64,000 bases of DNA. Source: Sycon ciliatum (Eukaryota > Porifera > Calcarea > Leucosolenida > Sycettidae). The stretch is from positions 15,045,332-15,109,331 of the forward strand of contig NC_088644.1 in NCBI RefSeq assembly GCF_964019385.1. Direction: 5' to 3'. Both the position numbers and the translations under genes were made by a program. Under the pieces are notes generated by a model. It was not told the DNA's origin. It did not search any database and saw only the letters and a list, made by a program, of their open reading frames with translations. Numbering within the stretch: the stretch's first letter is position 1; each line of letters begins with the position of its first letter. Shown piece after piece: positions 20,949-31,689 of the stretch.

Positions 20949-21270
20949 AAAGTAGAGCTGCTGTTAGCTCAGAGCAGAGCAGGTGTTAGCTCAAAGTAGA
21001 GCTGCGGTTAGCTCAAAGTAGAGCTGCTGTTAGCTCAAAGTAGAGCTGCGGTTAGCTAAAAGTAGAGCTGCTGGTAGCTCAAAGTAGAGCTGCGATTATC
21101 TCAAAGTAGAGCTGCTGTTAGCTCAAAGTAGAGCTGCTGTTAGCTCAAGGTAGAGCTGCTGTTAGCTCAAAGTAGAGCTGCTGTTAGCTCAAAGTAGAGC
21201 TGCGGTTAGCTCAATATAGAGCTGCTGTTAGCTCAAAGTAGAGCTGCTGTTAGCTCAACGTAGAGCTGCA
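20949..21270. repeat. 22-bp minisatellite, about 14.6 copies
   Basis: The unit aaagtagagctgctgttagc plus tc is repeated head to tail with single-base variants (ctgcggt, ctggtag, gattatc). It is non-coding and lies inside a presumed intron. Confidence 0.92.
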
Positions 21271-22479
21271 ATGCTAAATGGATGTAATATCGCGCAAGGA
21301 ATGCTCAGTGTATCATGATTCATGCTTCACTGTATTGTGCCGTGCTCGTAGGTTTCGTGAACTTAAGGTATTAGAAGCTGTTTTCATCCGTAAACACAAT
21401 CCTAATCTATGCATTCAGAAAGAAAATGTCACAAAACTGAGACTCTTCACCTAGCATTCACACACGTATTCATTCGCATACACCTACACCTCACAGTTCC
21501 TCACTCTATCACATTCACCTGCTTTCACGCCTTCATTTCACTCACCTTTTGTAGTAGCTCACACCGTCGGAACACTCTCACATCTTTTCTTTTAATTTCT
21601 CTCATCTTCTCTCCCACTTTAGTTAGTTTTGTTTTTCACACCTCACCTTGTATACTTCCCACTGTCCGATAACCTATAAGTAGTTTGTTTCTCCGTATAG
21701 CCTCTATTGTGAGACGAATTTTTCCCTGATGATAGTCTCAAGAAAATCGATTAGGAACAACCATTTTAGATACATGTATTCTCATTCATCATTTTGTAAT
21801 GTCCGCTTCACTTATACTATTAATCGCAATAATAAAGGTACTGGTTCATTCCATACATGTACATGTACGTCATAATGCATGATTTTTGTTCATTTTTACA
21901 CTCTTCAGAGCGTAAAAACTTGCGTACAAGTATGTTCTACGCATATTATATACACAGCAAGGCATCACTGGTGCCCCCATTGCATTTTGTCATGTCCCAG
22001 CGACTAATCAAGCGAAACTTGCCCTACCTGGATAGTGGCCTCCACATATTCCCTGCTAGAAATCGTTATAAAATGGAAAAATGCCGAGTGGTCAGCCCAT
22101 TTTATACCGTTATAGGGGTAATATCGTTATAGCAATGTTGTTCTAATGCAGTAATGGCAGGGCTGCCACTTGCTTCGATTTTTCGGAAATCGTCCGATTT
22201 TTGATCGCCTGTCCGACAAACCGACCGATTTTGTTCCCAAAGTGGGACAACCGATTGTTTTATTTTGAGCACTTTTTAGTCCAGTTGGCTGGTCATTTGT
22301 ACACGTAGATCTACGTACATGTAGCTGTAAAATGCTCGCGTGCCTGCATGCACTTGGAGTATGTACGGGATGAGCTGTAGCAACGGCGGTTGCTACAGGC
22401 GCCAGGCAGCTTTGCACCTAGTAGACCATTGCCTTACCATTAAATGGTAAGGCATTGACATTGTATACAAAAGTCAATG
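21271..22479. other. No gene recognised
   Basis: A/T-rich DNA with scattered atcgttata motifs from 22054, probably the interior of the pogo-like element whose right end follows. A gtccgattttt-type repeat lies near 22180-22260. Confidence 0.35.
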
Positions 22480-22560
22480 GAGTGATTTGGTTTGACAGAA
22501 AAATATCGTTATAAGGATAATATCGTTATAGAGGTTATCGTTATAAGGGTAGGTCGACTG
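22480..22560. mobile_element. Right end of a pogo/Tigger-like element
   Basis: The segment ends with taagggtaggtcgactg followed by TA, and carries atcgttata motifs, matching the usual pogo-type terminus (CAGTCGACC in complement) with a TA target. A matching left terminus was not found nearby. Confidence 0.5.
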
Positions 22561-22562
22561 TA

Positions 22563-23887
22563 TCTTCAAGTTGACCTTTTGAGTCCGCTGCAGTGGTTTT
22601 ATCGGTAGTGATCCATCCTGCCCTGCTATTCCTGAGACCCAGGTTATTCATAGTTTTGCCGGTTCGCCATTGCAGTTTTTCGGATGCCCCTTCTCGTTTG
22701 TTGAACCTGGGTGTCTGTGTGTATCGTTCCTCACCAGCCTCGTACTTCGGAGACGCTAGTTGCCATACCAACTACGTTCTGCCGGACTGCCTTGGATTGG
22801 CTCACGTGCCGCGCTCTGCACGCAACCTTGCCGTTGCTTCCTGGCCCTGGCGGCCCAGGCGCTCACACCTAGTAGTAGTACCTGGTATCTGTATCTTCGC
22901 CGGTGACGGGCTGTGGGTGGCGTGTGTTCAGTCCTCGAGTACTGTAGCGCGTGTAGGTCATGTGGGCGCATGTTTGTGCCCCTGAGCGCCGCCCGACCGT
23001 CCCTTAGGATGTCAGAGGCCCCAGTACCATGCCAGATGAGGCAGAAGGACCCAGCCGTATATTTGATTTAGCAATTGTAACCCAGGACGGGCTTGTAAAA
23101 ATTGCCAAATCCTGCAGAGTGTATGAAAAGGGACTAGGAAGTGTCGAGCTTGTAGCTGCTCTCCGTAAAGCCGGGTTCGACAGGAACTGTGGTGGAGGAT
23201 CAGTCCCTGTGCAAGCCTGCTCGGAGGCGCAGGCTTCACCAGACGACATCGCAGCTCTCAAGATCGCAGTTGCCGGCCTCCAGAACGCCGTGAGGGACCT
23301 CACAGCAAGTCTCCAGCTGGTAAGACACAATTATGAATCATGTGCCCCACCATTGCCCAGTTCCCACGTGGGTAAGGTACAGGGCTAGCTTGTCGTGAGT
23401 GGTATTCCGATGATGTATTCTCTGTTTTGTCGCGTGGTAGGTTCTTGTTACATCTTGCCGTGTTGGAAGCTTTGTACATACGTAAGTTAGACCCTGAGCT
23501 TTGTGTTCAGAAGGAGAATGTGTTGTCTTTGCAGTTGTTTGGCACTGTTCGTCGTGAAGGTGCGAAATAGATCCCTTGATCTCTTGATATTTCTCTCTTT
23601 TTCTTGTCACTACGTTTTGTCACTTATTGGATTTGCATGCTGTTTTCTTGATTCTTCACATCTATTTTTTCGTGTCACTTCTACACATAATTGGAGTGAT
23701 ATATTTCTGAACTTCTTTTCCTTATAGTTGTAGTCTTTTAGCTTATTTCCATCATTCCCTGTAGTAATTTGACAAGAAGGGAACGAAAACGTTCAATACT
23801 TTGACACATGTCCTAATTGGCTGGTGGTGACTCTTGCGTATGCATGCGTAGATAATACATTTTTTGTATTATTATTATTATATAATA
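22563..23887. other. No firm gene; one unrecognised plus-strand frame
   Basis: A 119-codon frame at 23029-23388 (MPDEAEGPSRIFDLAIVTQD start, helical AALKIAVAGLQNAVRDL later) could be a transposon ORF1 fragment but matches nothing I know. A microsatellite of ATT units lies at 23868-23882. Confidence 0.3.
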
Positions 23888-24434
23888 CTTCCTCCGCGTC
23901 ATCGAAATTGTCGCAGTTTGACTTTTGACATAAAACGGGGTATTTACTCACCAGCTCTCGTACCAGAGGCAAGGAATTGGACATAGGCGATAGTCATCAA
24001 TATAGGGTGACGGCAAAGTTCTATTTTCTGTTATTGGAAGCTGAAATCTTTGAACTAGACGCGATTTCTTCGCTGATGTCGCTGCGATGGTAATTTCGAC
24101 TCGTTGAGATCAGTCAGGCGTTGCAGCCCCCACATTTCTCGTGCTTATGGCCTTTCACTCAAGCCTCATCACTATTTTACCTTAGCTGGGGTGAGACTGA
24201 CTTCGTGGAACAAGTAGCGGCGCTTGGAGAAACATCGAGGGGTCAGCAAACTAAATGCATGCAACAGCGATAAAATGTGTCGCTCTGGCTGAGACACTCA
24301 GTACATGATTGTACGTGTACCTGCAAGAGCCGTGTAGACTCTACACGTAGTGCTAGTGATGCACGCGCAGATGCCGTACCAGTGATGCAGAAAAAGAGGG
24401 CGTGCTGGACGTGACAGTACACTTACCTGCATGA

Positions 24435-26426
24435 GCTGCTATTCTCTCCACCCTTGACCAACATGCACCCATCACTACCCGCCGCCGTGCAGACCGGCGT
24501 CCATGTCCCTGGCTGACTCGCGACCTGGTTGAGTGTGTCCGGAACCGAAACAGACTGCACCGCCGTCTAATGCAAGATAGAGCAAACGAGGCACTCCAGC
24601 AGGAGCACCGAGCTGCACGTGCCAAGGCCAGAAAGCTAGATAGACAGTTGAAGAATGCTTACTTTATGGATCAATGCTATACGTCTGATCAGAGGAAACT
24701 TTGGTCCGTGATGAACACTGTCACCGGACGAAAGAAGACCCACCGAGTACCCCAGGTATCAGCTGACCAGCTGGGCGACTTCTTTGCAGATGTTGTTCAT
24801 GACCCCAGTCGACCTACGCACCTACAGATGCCAGTTGGCCCTACGAAATCTGATGCCCTTACAGCCTTCCAACCTGTGTCGTTGTATGATGTCGCTAAGC
24901 GTTTGCAATGTGTGGATCCACATAAAGCTACAGGAAGTGATGGAATCCCAGGTATTGTGTTGAAACGTTGCTCGGACACCCTCTCCCCATACCTGATGAA
25001 GATCGTCAACTTATCTCTTGCGTCTGGTATAGTGCCATCAACTTTCAAACATTCTCTTATCAGCCCATTGTATAAAAATGGCGACCCACTGTCAGCTCGT
25101 AACTATCGGCCCGTCTCGCTACTGCCTATTGTTTCTCGCATACTGGAACACTTTGTCAAGAAACAGCTGACAACTTTCCTAGATGATCACTCCTTGTTAC
25201 CTTCAAGTCAATTTGCATACCGAAGAAATCACTCAACAGAAGATGCTCTTATCCTTGCCTCCAACCGCTGGAAATTGGCCAAATCGGAACGAAAACACAC
25301 CGGGGTAGTAATGGTAGATCTATCGAAGGCATTTGATAGAGTCCAGCATGCCAGGCTTGTGCAAGTGCTGTTTGACCTTGGCATTTGTGACACACCACTG
25401 GAATGGTTCCTCAGTTATCTCTCGGAGCGGCAGCAGTGTGTACGGGTGGAACACTCAGTTTCGCAATATGTTGGATGCTCCCGAGGAGTGCCTCAAGGCA
25501 GCGTTCTGGGCCCTCTTCTTTTTGTACTGTACACCAGTGATATGTCGTCAGTTCTACCAGGTAGTGTATGCCACCAGGAATTCGCTGATGATGTGGCTCT
25601 GGACTACTCCGACTATCAGCCTGATTTAGTGTGCTCTGTTCTCTCTAACGCTGTAACACGACTCGCTGAGTACTTGGACAACATTGGTCTGCTATTAAAT
25701 GCCAGTAAAACCCAAGTTATGTTTGTGAGACCCCGTGGGTGTCTGGATGGACCATCTGAAGTGAAGTGTGGTACCACAGTGCTTGATGTTACTCCAGTCA
25801 CGAAGTATCTCGGTGTCATGCTTGATGACCAACTGTCCTGGAAGCCCCAAGTGGACTTTATTGCCAGCAAGACTGCTACTACAATCGGGCAGCTCTGGCG
25901 CCATGGACGGTGCCTTTCACTCAATGCCCGCCGGGCCTGGTACATGAGTATGATCCAGTCTGTTCTCTGCTATGCCTCAAACTGTTTCTTTCCTGCTCTA
26001 TCCAAACTGCTGCTACATCGACTGCTACGCATTGCTAAGTCTGGCATACGAGCCATCTTCCAACTCCCCAGAAGGACCCCCACTGCTCCCCTATTTGCCA
26101 GACTATCAATGCCTCAGCTCCACCAGCTGTACGTGCAACGTCTGCTTCTCTTCGTCTTCCGCTGCCTTCATGGCAGAGCCAGCTCACTGTTCCAATCCTA
26201 CTACTCCCTCATTGCCACGGATGTGGACAGAAGTTGTGTCACGCGTGGTCAGGTCAGCCAGCTGCTCAGAGTGCCGTTCCTACCTGGTCCCTCAGGCCGT
26301 AGCTCTATCGCCTTTGTTGGCAGTACCACATGGAACTCTCTCCCTGCTGATATTCGCGCTTGCGACGTACGCCACACGTTTCAAGCATTGCTGTCTGGCT
26401 ATGACCTCATCTCCCTCGTCAACTAG
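24435..26426 (+). CDS. LINE reverse transcriptase, 5'-truncated but open
   Basis: A frame of about 660 codons with no internal stop; the first in-frame Met is at 24570, but similarity to the 32562 LINE begins upstream, near AAILSTLDQHAPITT. RT landmarks in order: ATGSDGIPGIVLK, NYRPVSLLPIVSRILE, QFAYRRNHSTEDAL, motif A MVDLSKAFDRV, GVPQGSVLGPLLF, motif C EFADDVALDY, and KYLGVMLDDQLSW. The FADD aspartates are intact. The C-terminal region with PRRTPTAPLF and TTWNSLPADIR is typical of CR1/L2/Jockey-type LINEs. Without an endonuclease it could not move by itself. Confidence 0.85.
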   Translation, partial: AAILSTLDQHAPITTRRRADRRPCPWLTRDLVECVRNRNRLHRRLMQDRANEALQQEHRAARAKARKLDRQLKNAYFMDQCYTSDQRKLWSVMNTVTGRKKTHRVPQVSADQLGDFFADVVHDPSRPTHLQMPVGPTKSDALTAFQPVSLYDVAKRLQCVDPHKATGSDGIPGIVLKRCSDTLSPYLMKIVNLSLASGIVPSTFKHSLISPLYKNGDPLSARNYRPVSLLPIVSRILEHFVKKQLTTFLDDHSLLPSSQFAYRRNHSTEDALILASNRWKLAKSERKHTGVVMVDLSKAFDRVQHARLVQVLFDLGICDTPLEWFLSYLSERQQCVRVEHSVSQYVGCSRGVPQGSVLGPLLFVLYTSDMSSVLPGSVCHQEFADDVALDYSDYQPDLVCSVLSNAVTRLAEYLDNIGLLLNASKTQVMFVRPRGCLDGPSEVKCGTTVLDVTPVTKYLGVMLDDQLSWKPQVDFIASKTATTIGQLWRHGRCLSLNARRAWYMSMIQSVLCYASNCFFPALSKLLLHRLLRIAKSGIRAIFQLPRRTPTAPLFARLSMPQLHQLYVQRLLLFVFRCLHGRASSLFQSYYSLIATDVDRSCVTRGQVSQLLRVPFLPGPSGRSSIAFVGSTTWNSLPADIRACDVRHTFQALLSGYDLISLVN

Positions 26427-26822
26427 CTCTCCGATGTTGTGCCTACTATGTCTTCTTCACAGATTCTGCCTGAACAGATGCTCATCAATTATGTTCTTGT
26501 CCTCTATCCTAGTCCAAATCTTGCCTTGCCCATGCATGATTCTCATGAAATGCCCGTACTAAATAGTCTATAGAACAAGAATATTGTATATCATACTTCT
26601 CTCATCAACTATGATAATACCCATTTCATACCCCCCCCCTTCATAAAATTAATACCTACTGTTTTCTTTCCTTTCATTTCATCTTCTTTTCCGTTCCTTT
26701 CTTCTTCATACACATTTTAAACATTTTCATCATATTGTGAGAGCCGTGGGCCAACAGCCCCGGTGAGAAGGCAGTCTTGCCTGTTCATATGGTGAAGTAA
26801 AATAAAGAAACAACAACAACAA
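24435..26822 (+). mobile_element. 5'-truncated LINE with (AAC)n tail
   Basis: The RT-encoding body is followed by a 400-bp 3' UTR ending ggtgaagtaaaataaag and a short (AAC)n tail. The same 3' terminus occurs in complement at the end of the LINE at 32138-34860, so they are one family. The endonuclease and 5' UTR are absent. Confidence 0.8.
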
Positions 26823-27519
26823 GCTGTGACCACACAGCTAAAATAAATGAACATGCCACGGCTAAAAAAAGTTCATTTCAAGATCGAGGTGATTCCGCCG
26901 ATGGTAATCAACCGACCTCGCAACGATCGTGTATTCTTACTTCGTTGGTGGTGAAGTAGAAATCATCCAGAGCTAGCAGACGACAAGCATAGCAGGCTTT
27001 GTCCTGTTGAGAAAGTCAAAGCGTTTGTGATGAGGCGCGACCAACTTACAACCTTCCTTGAATTATTTTGGAACGATATTTTTGCGTCCATTGACATCAA
27101 CGAGGACGAGGCCTTCATCTCTGCGTGAAATTTCTCAGTCCAACTGTCCTGGAACGTTACTCTAGCCTTCAGACTATCATACTGTGTAATAAGTTTTGAA
27201 TGGTATAGCTTATGGAGTTGCCAGTAACAAGTGACAAGTCACTAGTCAAACTGCGACAATTTCGATGACGCGGAGGAAGTATATTTGAGGATTTCCCAAA
27301 GACGTAGTCTAAATTGAAGGGAGTTCCATTATAATGGGCGGCTGTAGGGTTGAGATCTTGGTAACATTTACTGTACGCGTCGGTTGCATGTTTTCGAGCT
27401 CTGCGGTTTTTCGCACACTTTGGATCTTTCCGGCCAACCAGTTATCTGTATCTAGCTTCTAAGAACATAGCAATCATTAATTTTGTAGTGTGAGAGTGAA
27501 CGTAGCTGTGAGTAGACCA

Positions 27520-27940
27520 TGGCTACCCAGAGCAGAACACCCAGTACGATTTCTCAACGGATGGCCCCAAAAAAACCCAACGTCACCGTTGGAGGGAGTT
27601 CAGAAGAAGAGAAGCGAGTCTGCTGACTCCTATAACCTTGGTAAGATGAACGACCTGCTTCTGGAAATCCGTAGCGAGTAGACAAACTCCAGGGAGAGCA
27701 TGGAGGCCATCGTCCAGCAAATTGGTTCGAAAATGGAAGGTATCATGGCGGAAAACTTGAAGATGAAAAAGACAATCGACAGCTTGGAGAACCGTCTGTC
27801 CTCGTTTGAAGTACGGTACGGAACTCTGACCCCAGACTCCGTACAGCCCGTACAGTCTACACCAGCCTGGACTGTCATGGAACCGCCCGCAGACAAAGTC
27901 GTTGACTTCGCTGCAGTGGTGCAGGAGGAAGTCGAATTCG
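27520..27940 (+). pseudogene. LINE ORF1-like coiled-coil remnant
   Basis: The start MATQSRTPSTISQRMAPKKP is followed, after a frameshift, by NLGKMNDLLLEIRSE, a stop, then MEAIVQQIGSKMEGIMAENL and KKTIDSLENRLSSFEVR. Heptad-like hydrophobic spacing over about 60 residues indicates a coiled coil, as in ORF1 proteins of LINEs. It ends abruptly at 27940 where the retrozyme-family repeat begins. One shift and one in-frame stop make it dead. Confidence 0.6.
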
Positions 27941-28402
27941 ATTCGAAGCAGCAAAGCAGCACACCACCCAACTTGGGTGGGTCATAAATATCAAAGATAA
28001 AAGAAAGGGAAGCTTTGCGAAAACGAATGCTTCAAATTGTAGTTAGACCGCTTTGTCAAATATCCTACTGGTCTCGTCATAGTCCAGTAAGAATCGACAT
28101 TCTTTTGTTCCGTTGGGACTGTAGCTTGTGCTCATTTTCGTTGCGCTTGCCTTCCCCTCTTTGGTCATTCCATAACCTTGAACCTTCCAAGTTGGAAGGC
28201 TGTCGGTTAGCGCTACGGAGATGTGTTGAAGCTAGGTGTCAGGACGTCAAATGTCTCAGTACTCTGTCAGTTTTGTGCCTAGTTGTTGCACTTTCTGACT
28301 GTATATAGTATCTGGTTACAGTGATGGAGAGTTACTCTCAACTCGTATCTATATTTCCTTCTCCTTTCTACACTTATTATTGGCTCAACATCCGAGTTTC
28401 AG
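27941..28402. repeat. Retrozyme-family copy with an inverted 5' end, ribozyme absent
   Basis: 27941-28027 is an antisense fragment (ttcgaagcagcaaagcagca, cttgggtgggtc). From 28028 the sequence switches to sense and runs to the family terminus ctcaacatccgagtttc. The HHR-bearing segment of the 591-bp unit is missing. It abuts an (AAT)n tract at 28404. Confidence 0.75.
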
Positions 28403-28862
28403 ATAATAATAATAATAATAATAATGAAGTTGGTTGCTCCAACGAGGAGCACACGCTTCTTGCCGAACTTGACACTTGACTGACTCACGACTGCCATCCG
28501 CAGCACACCAGGAGCACGTCGCACCTTCCGCTCGGCAAACCTGAAAGAAAGCACCACTCCCTGCTCAATACACAGTGCCTGGAGAGCAGTATATAAGTGG
28601 TGCTTTTCAGGCACAATCTTCCTCAGCCTACTCAAGCTCAACTGATGAGGGGTCAATTCCCCGAAACACTGTGTATTGAGCAGGGAGTGGTGCTTTCTTT
28701 CAGGTTTGCCGAGCGGAAGGTGCGACGTGCTCCTGGTGGGCTCCGGATGGCAGTCGTGAGTCAGTCAAGTGTCAAGTTCGGCAAGAAGCGTGTGCTCCTC
28801 GTTGGAGCAACCAACTTCATGACTATTACCGCCGAAGTCGCAACTTCTAAGTTAATAATAAT
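28403..28862. mobile_element. Fold-back element bounded by (AAT)n, carrying a hammerhead
   Basis: Two arms of about 158 bp, 28425-28582 and 28668-28826, are near-perfect inverted repeats, with an 85-bp centre that holds the second hammerhead ribozyme. (AAT)n tracts lie at both outer edges. Both arms can be translated to the same peptide (VVLSFRFAERKVRRAPG), but since the arms are mirror copies this is not independent evidence of coding. The left arm is a copy lacking the ribozyme core, so the layout is an inverted 5'-truncated copy joined to a longer copy, as for Penelope-like elements. Confidence 0.7.
28636..28681 (+). ncRNA. Second, unrelated hammerhead ribozyme (type I)
   Basis: GCTCAA (28636-28641) and TTGAGC (28676-28681) form stem I. 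CTGATGA is 28642-28648. Stem II is GGGG 28649-28652 with CCCC 28659-28662 around a TCAATT loop. GAA is 28663-28665. Stem III is ACAC/GTGT (28666-28669, 28671-28674) with a very small loop. The cleavage base is A28675 after GT. All stems pair perfectly. The sequence outside the core shares nothing with the 591-bp unit, so it is an independent ribozyme family. Activity is inferred. Confidence 0.88.
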
Positions 28863-28880
28863 AATAATAATCATCATCTT

Positions 28881-29790
28881 GTGCCTGTCACGGAAAATCT
28901 TGACATGAAGCTCCTGTGGGAGTTCAATATCCCAACGGATACGCAAGTGCGCCACAACCGTCCAGACCTGGTGTTGCGGTCCAGCACACAGGTGCTGCTG
29001 ATGGATGTCAGTGTTCCATTGGACCAGAATGTGCCCACAAAAATCGCCGAAAAAATAACTAAGTACGCTCCCCTTTGCCAAGAGCTGCGGCGCATCTGGC
29101 ATGTGGATGATGTCCGCATTGTGCCCCTGGTTGTTGGGGCGCTTGGTGGATTGACTGGTGTGTCCCTGTCACACTTTGTGTTGGCATTGGCAGGCACTCT
29201 GCGCATTGAAAGGGCTCAGCAATGTGCTATCCTGGGCACGCTGAACATCGTCAAGTCGGTTCTTGGCATTCGGCATTAGGCTCCTCGTGTTACGGGTAGA
29301 GCTAGTCCGTATAAACCTCCAATACTGCATTTGCTTTGACATCCATGAATGTGCAGCATGACGGTCCTCACAACCTGATTTTTCTCTTGCCATTTGAGTA
29401 TGTCCGGCATTCATCACTTCCTCTATTTCTACAGGTCTATTCCTGGTAGTCCATTTTTGTGATTACTCTTTTTGTTGGTAGTCCATTTTTGTGATTACTC
29501 TTTTTGTATTCGAATATGTCCTGTCCTCCTCCATCTTTTTGTATTCGAATATGTCCTGGCCTCCTCCATCGTTCTGCTTATTTCTGTTCGTCTCTCAGTT
29601 TCTGCCTCGGCTTTCAATATTTTTGCTTTGGTTTTTACAATCCTTTTTGCTTCGGTCTTCATTGCGTTGGCCATTTATCTATTTTTTTCTCTCATTACCC
29701 TTGGTCTCTTTTGGCCCGGTGATGGGGTTCTTACCTCATGTCATGACAACGTGAGTGAAATAAAGCCAACTCCATAATAATAAACACAGC
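28881..29790 (+). pseudogene. C-terminal LINE fragment (restriction-like-endonuclease-like) with 3' UTR
   Basis: A 132-codon frame (28881-29279) has RHNRPDLVLRSS, LLMDVSVPLD, then KIAEKITKYAPLCQELRRIW and VVGALGG, ending IVKSVLGIR. The R-PD...D-V-P...K-x-x-KY pattern recalls the PD-(D/E)xK-type C-terminal domain found behind the RT in several LINE groups. Upstream RT is absent. The 3' part contains a duplicated attcgaatatgtcctg block and ends aaataaag with AAT repeats near 29775. Clade assignment is tentative. Confidence 0.6.
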
Positions 29791-29829
29791 TCGCATCTTC
29801 CCTGAACCTGTTAGACAGGAGCAGAGTCT

Positions 29830-30005
29830 ACGCATCTGTCAACAGTGTCAAGCCAAGTTAGTCTATCTCCTGCAGCTTGGAGAGCGCTCTCCACGGAGAG
29901 ATCCGCTGCCTTCAGGTCGATATCTCTCTTCCATAATCTAGTCGTTGCGTTCGTCTTGGTCTCCGTCTTTCCGTTTCTTCTTCTATAATAAATGTCTTCC
30001 CAACT
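29830..30005 (-). pseudogene. Short LINE C-terminal fragment
   Basis: The minus frame contains RLWKRDIDLKAADL, then a helix and AAGDRLTWLDTV. It matches the A-x-DR-x-x-W ending seen in RTE-like LINE proteins such as 2270-2652. It is too short to date or classify and lies only 100 bp from the CCP exon at 30112. Confidence 0.5.
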
Positions 30006-30111
30006 ACTCGTTCCCGTTGTCCGTTGTGTCTTGGGGAGTATGACTTCTCTTTGTACCCAACACAAGGAACATACTATTTTGTGTTCCGACAATGCCAATC
30101 ATGAAGCTTAC

Positions 30112-30285
30112 GTTCGCACCGAGGTACATGGCTGGTCCAGGTACGATCGGCCTGGCAGATAGCAGACAGTGATCCTACAAGGTTGTAACCCTCGTTGCAA
30201 GCCCAGTCAACACGGTTCTGGTAGACCAGTCCCTCCAGCTCACGACTACCGAACATTGGCTTGCCTGGGTCAGCACACGTGATTG
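30112..30285 (-). CDS. CCP/sushi-domain exon
   Basis: A 58-codon CCP module, acceptor aacag ending 30286, donor gtaagc from 30111, phase 1-1. It begins ITCADPGKPMFGSRELE, has WACNEGYNLVGS in the middle, and ends DRTWTSHVPRCE. The four Cys and Trp are in place. It is not closely related to the 9-20 kb exon cluster, so it is a different module of the protein. It lies 426 bp from the next CCP exon, the same order of spacing as the 16926/17594 pair. Confidence 0.88.
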
Positions 30286-30711
30286 CTGTTAAACATGGCC
30301 GACAGAACAAGAACAGAAAAGCATAGAACAGGGTACAGGAGCTGTGTTCAAGCCAATGAGATGAAAGAAAACTAAATTGCATGATGTATGGGATGTACAA
30401 TATTGGTTTTCAAAACACCAATCAATCTAGCAACCTGCACTTCACTCATGTCTGGACGTATGGTTGCAGACTGGCACGGAACTACTCCATTGACCGCTGG
30501 CCAAACTACAATGGGAACGTGCTAAATTGTGTTTGCACAACACAAACAGCTCTATTAAGTTGTGCTCAAGAATACCCGCTATTGATGAAGCGTAGATTGG
30601 AGAAGCAGCAATGCAGCTACTTAGCTTGGTCTCAGTTACGTACAAGCCAACAACTCAGCGGGCATCAAAGCCAATTCTTCCAGCGGCAATACTGTAACAC
30701 AGAATACTTAC

Positions 30712-30885
30712 GGACACACTGTGGTACTGGGCTGCTCCATTGTCCATTCAGCAGACACCTGACACTGGCATTCCCGACCAGTTCATAACCACTGTCACAT
30801 GAGTAGCCAACACGGCTGTCATAAACAGTAGAGGTGAGAGCATGTTGGCCATTGGCAACCTGTTCTGGGTCTCCACAGTCAATCT
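30712..30885 (-). CDS. CCP/sushi-domain exon
   Basis: Found by direct reading. A 58-codon module lies between acceptor agcag (ending 30886) and donor gtaagt (from 30711), phase 1-1. It reads IDCGDPEQVANGQHA, YSCDSGYELVGNA, then NGQWSSPVPQCV, with a full Cys/Trp pattern. It is the module immediately upstream of 30112-30285 and is joined to it in frame if the 426-bp intron is removed. Confidence 0.87.
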
Positions 30886-30938
30886 CTGCTCAGTGGAATA
30901 GCATATAAGGCAATTCGACAGGCAGGAGGAAGCTCAAT

Positions 30939-31439
30939 GAGAGAGCTTGAAAGCTCAGGGCCCTACGCTATGCTTTTTTGCCTAGCTCGTCATGCATGTT
31001 ATTAGAACTGTTGAGTACGAAAACGATGACAACATATTCTCCAGACATTACAATGGAACAGGTTAGGATTTAACAACATTCATTAGGGAGATGGAGAGAC
31101 AGAGGCCAAGATGAACAAAATGACTACATTGTCGAAGAGAGAGACAAGAGCGAGAGATCAAGTGAGAACGGCAAGATAAAGGGCCTGGGCAGCTATGGCA
31201 AATATGGGCGCGCAAGTAGCTACCCAGGCCAACGGAACAAAAGGTGACAAAAGGTGAGTACGACGTAGTATGGGGTGCATGCTGGCCAGCTTGGAAAAGG
31301 TTGTACGGGAGGAGGTACCTAACAGAACTGATCGGCTACATCATTGTATTGCAAAAACATTTTCATCAGTTCGAATAACATGCATGATGAGCTAGGCAAA
31401 AAAAGCATAGCGTAGGGCCCTGAGCTTTCAAGCTCTCTC
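30939..31439. mobile_element. MITE with 60-bp inverted ends
   Basis: About 60 bp at 30939-30998 (GAGAGAGCTTGAAAGCTCAG onward) is repeated in complement at 31374-31439, with few mismatches. It is 501 bp with no coding capacity. No convincing target duplication. Its interior block 31228-31325 recurs inverted at 35037-35157. Confidence 0.72.
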
Positions 31440-31689
31440 GCTTCTTTTTCTCATTTTTCGACCTTTTTTTTAACGATAACGTGGGTTCGAACCTGCACTA
31501 TCGCCCTCCGCTGCATGCATTCCCTCAATACACTTCGCTTACATACATATTCTACCATTTTACAGGAATTAGTCTAAAAGGAGAGTGAAGAACATCCCCA
31601 AAAGCGAGCCTAATTACGCGAGGTTCATGCCCTTACTGTGTATCAAGGATCATAGCAAAAATGATGTGAAACTCGCGTGCACTAGCTGG

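Larger units (their letters stand above)
23888..27279. mobile_element. TIR element with CTTCCTCCGCG termini, split by a LINE
   Basis: About 35 bp of inverted repeat, CTTCCTCCGCGTCATCGAAA onward, bounds 3392 bp with TA at each edge (23886-23887, 27280-27281). The CT-C-CTCCG start and TA target suit a Tc1/mariner-like element. Removing the LINE at about 24435-26822 leaves about 1 kb with no transposase, so it was a non-autonomous host into which the LINE jumped. Confidence 0.72.

Noticed and set aside
28425-28826. Peptide encoded in both arms of the fold-back as evidence of a gene
   Set aside because: The arms are inverted copies, so the agreement is automatic.
31474-31500. B-box-like gggttcgaacc suggesting a tRNA or SINE
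   Set aside because: The flanking stem does not pair properly and no A box or acceptor stem is found upstream at the right distance.
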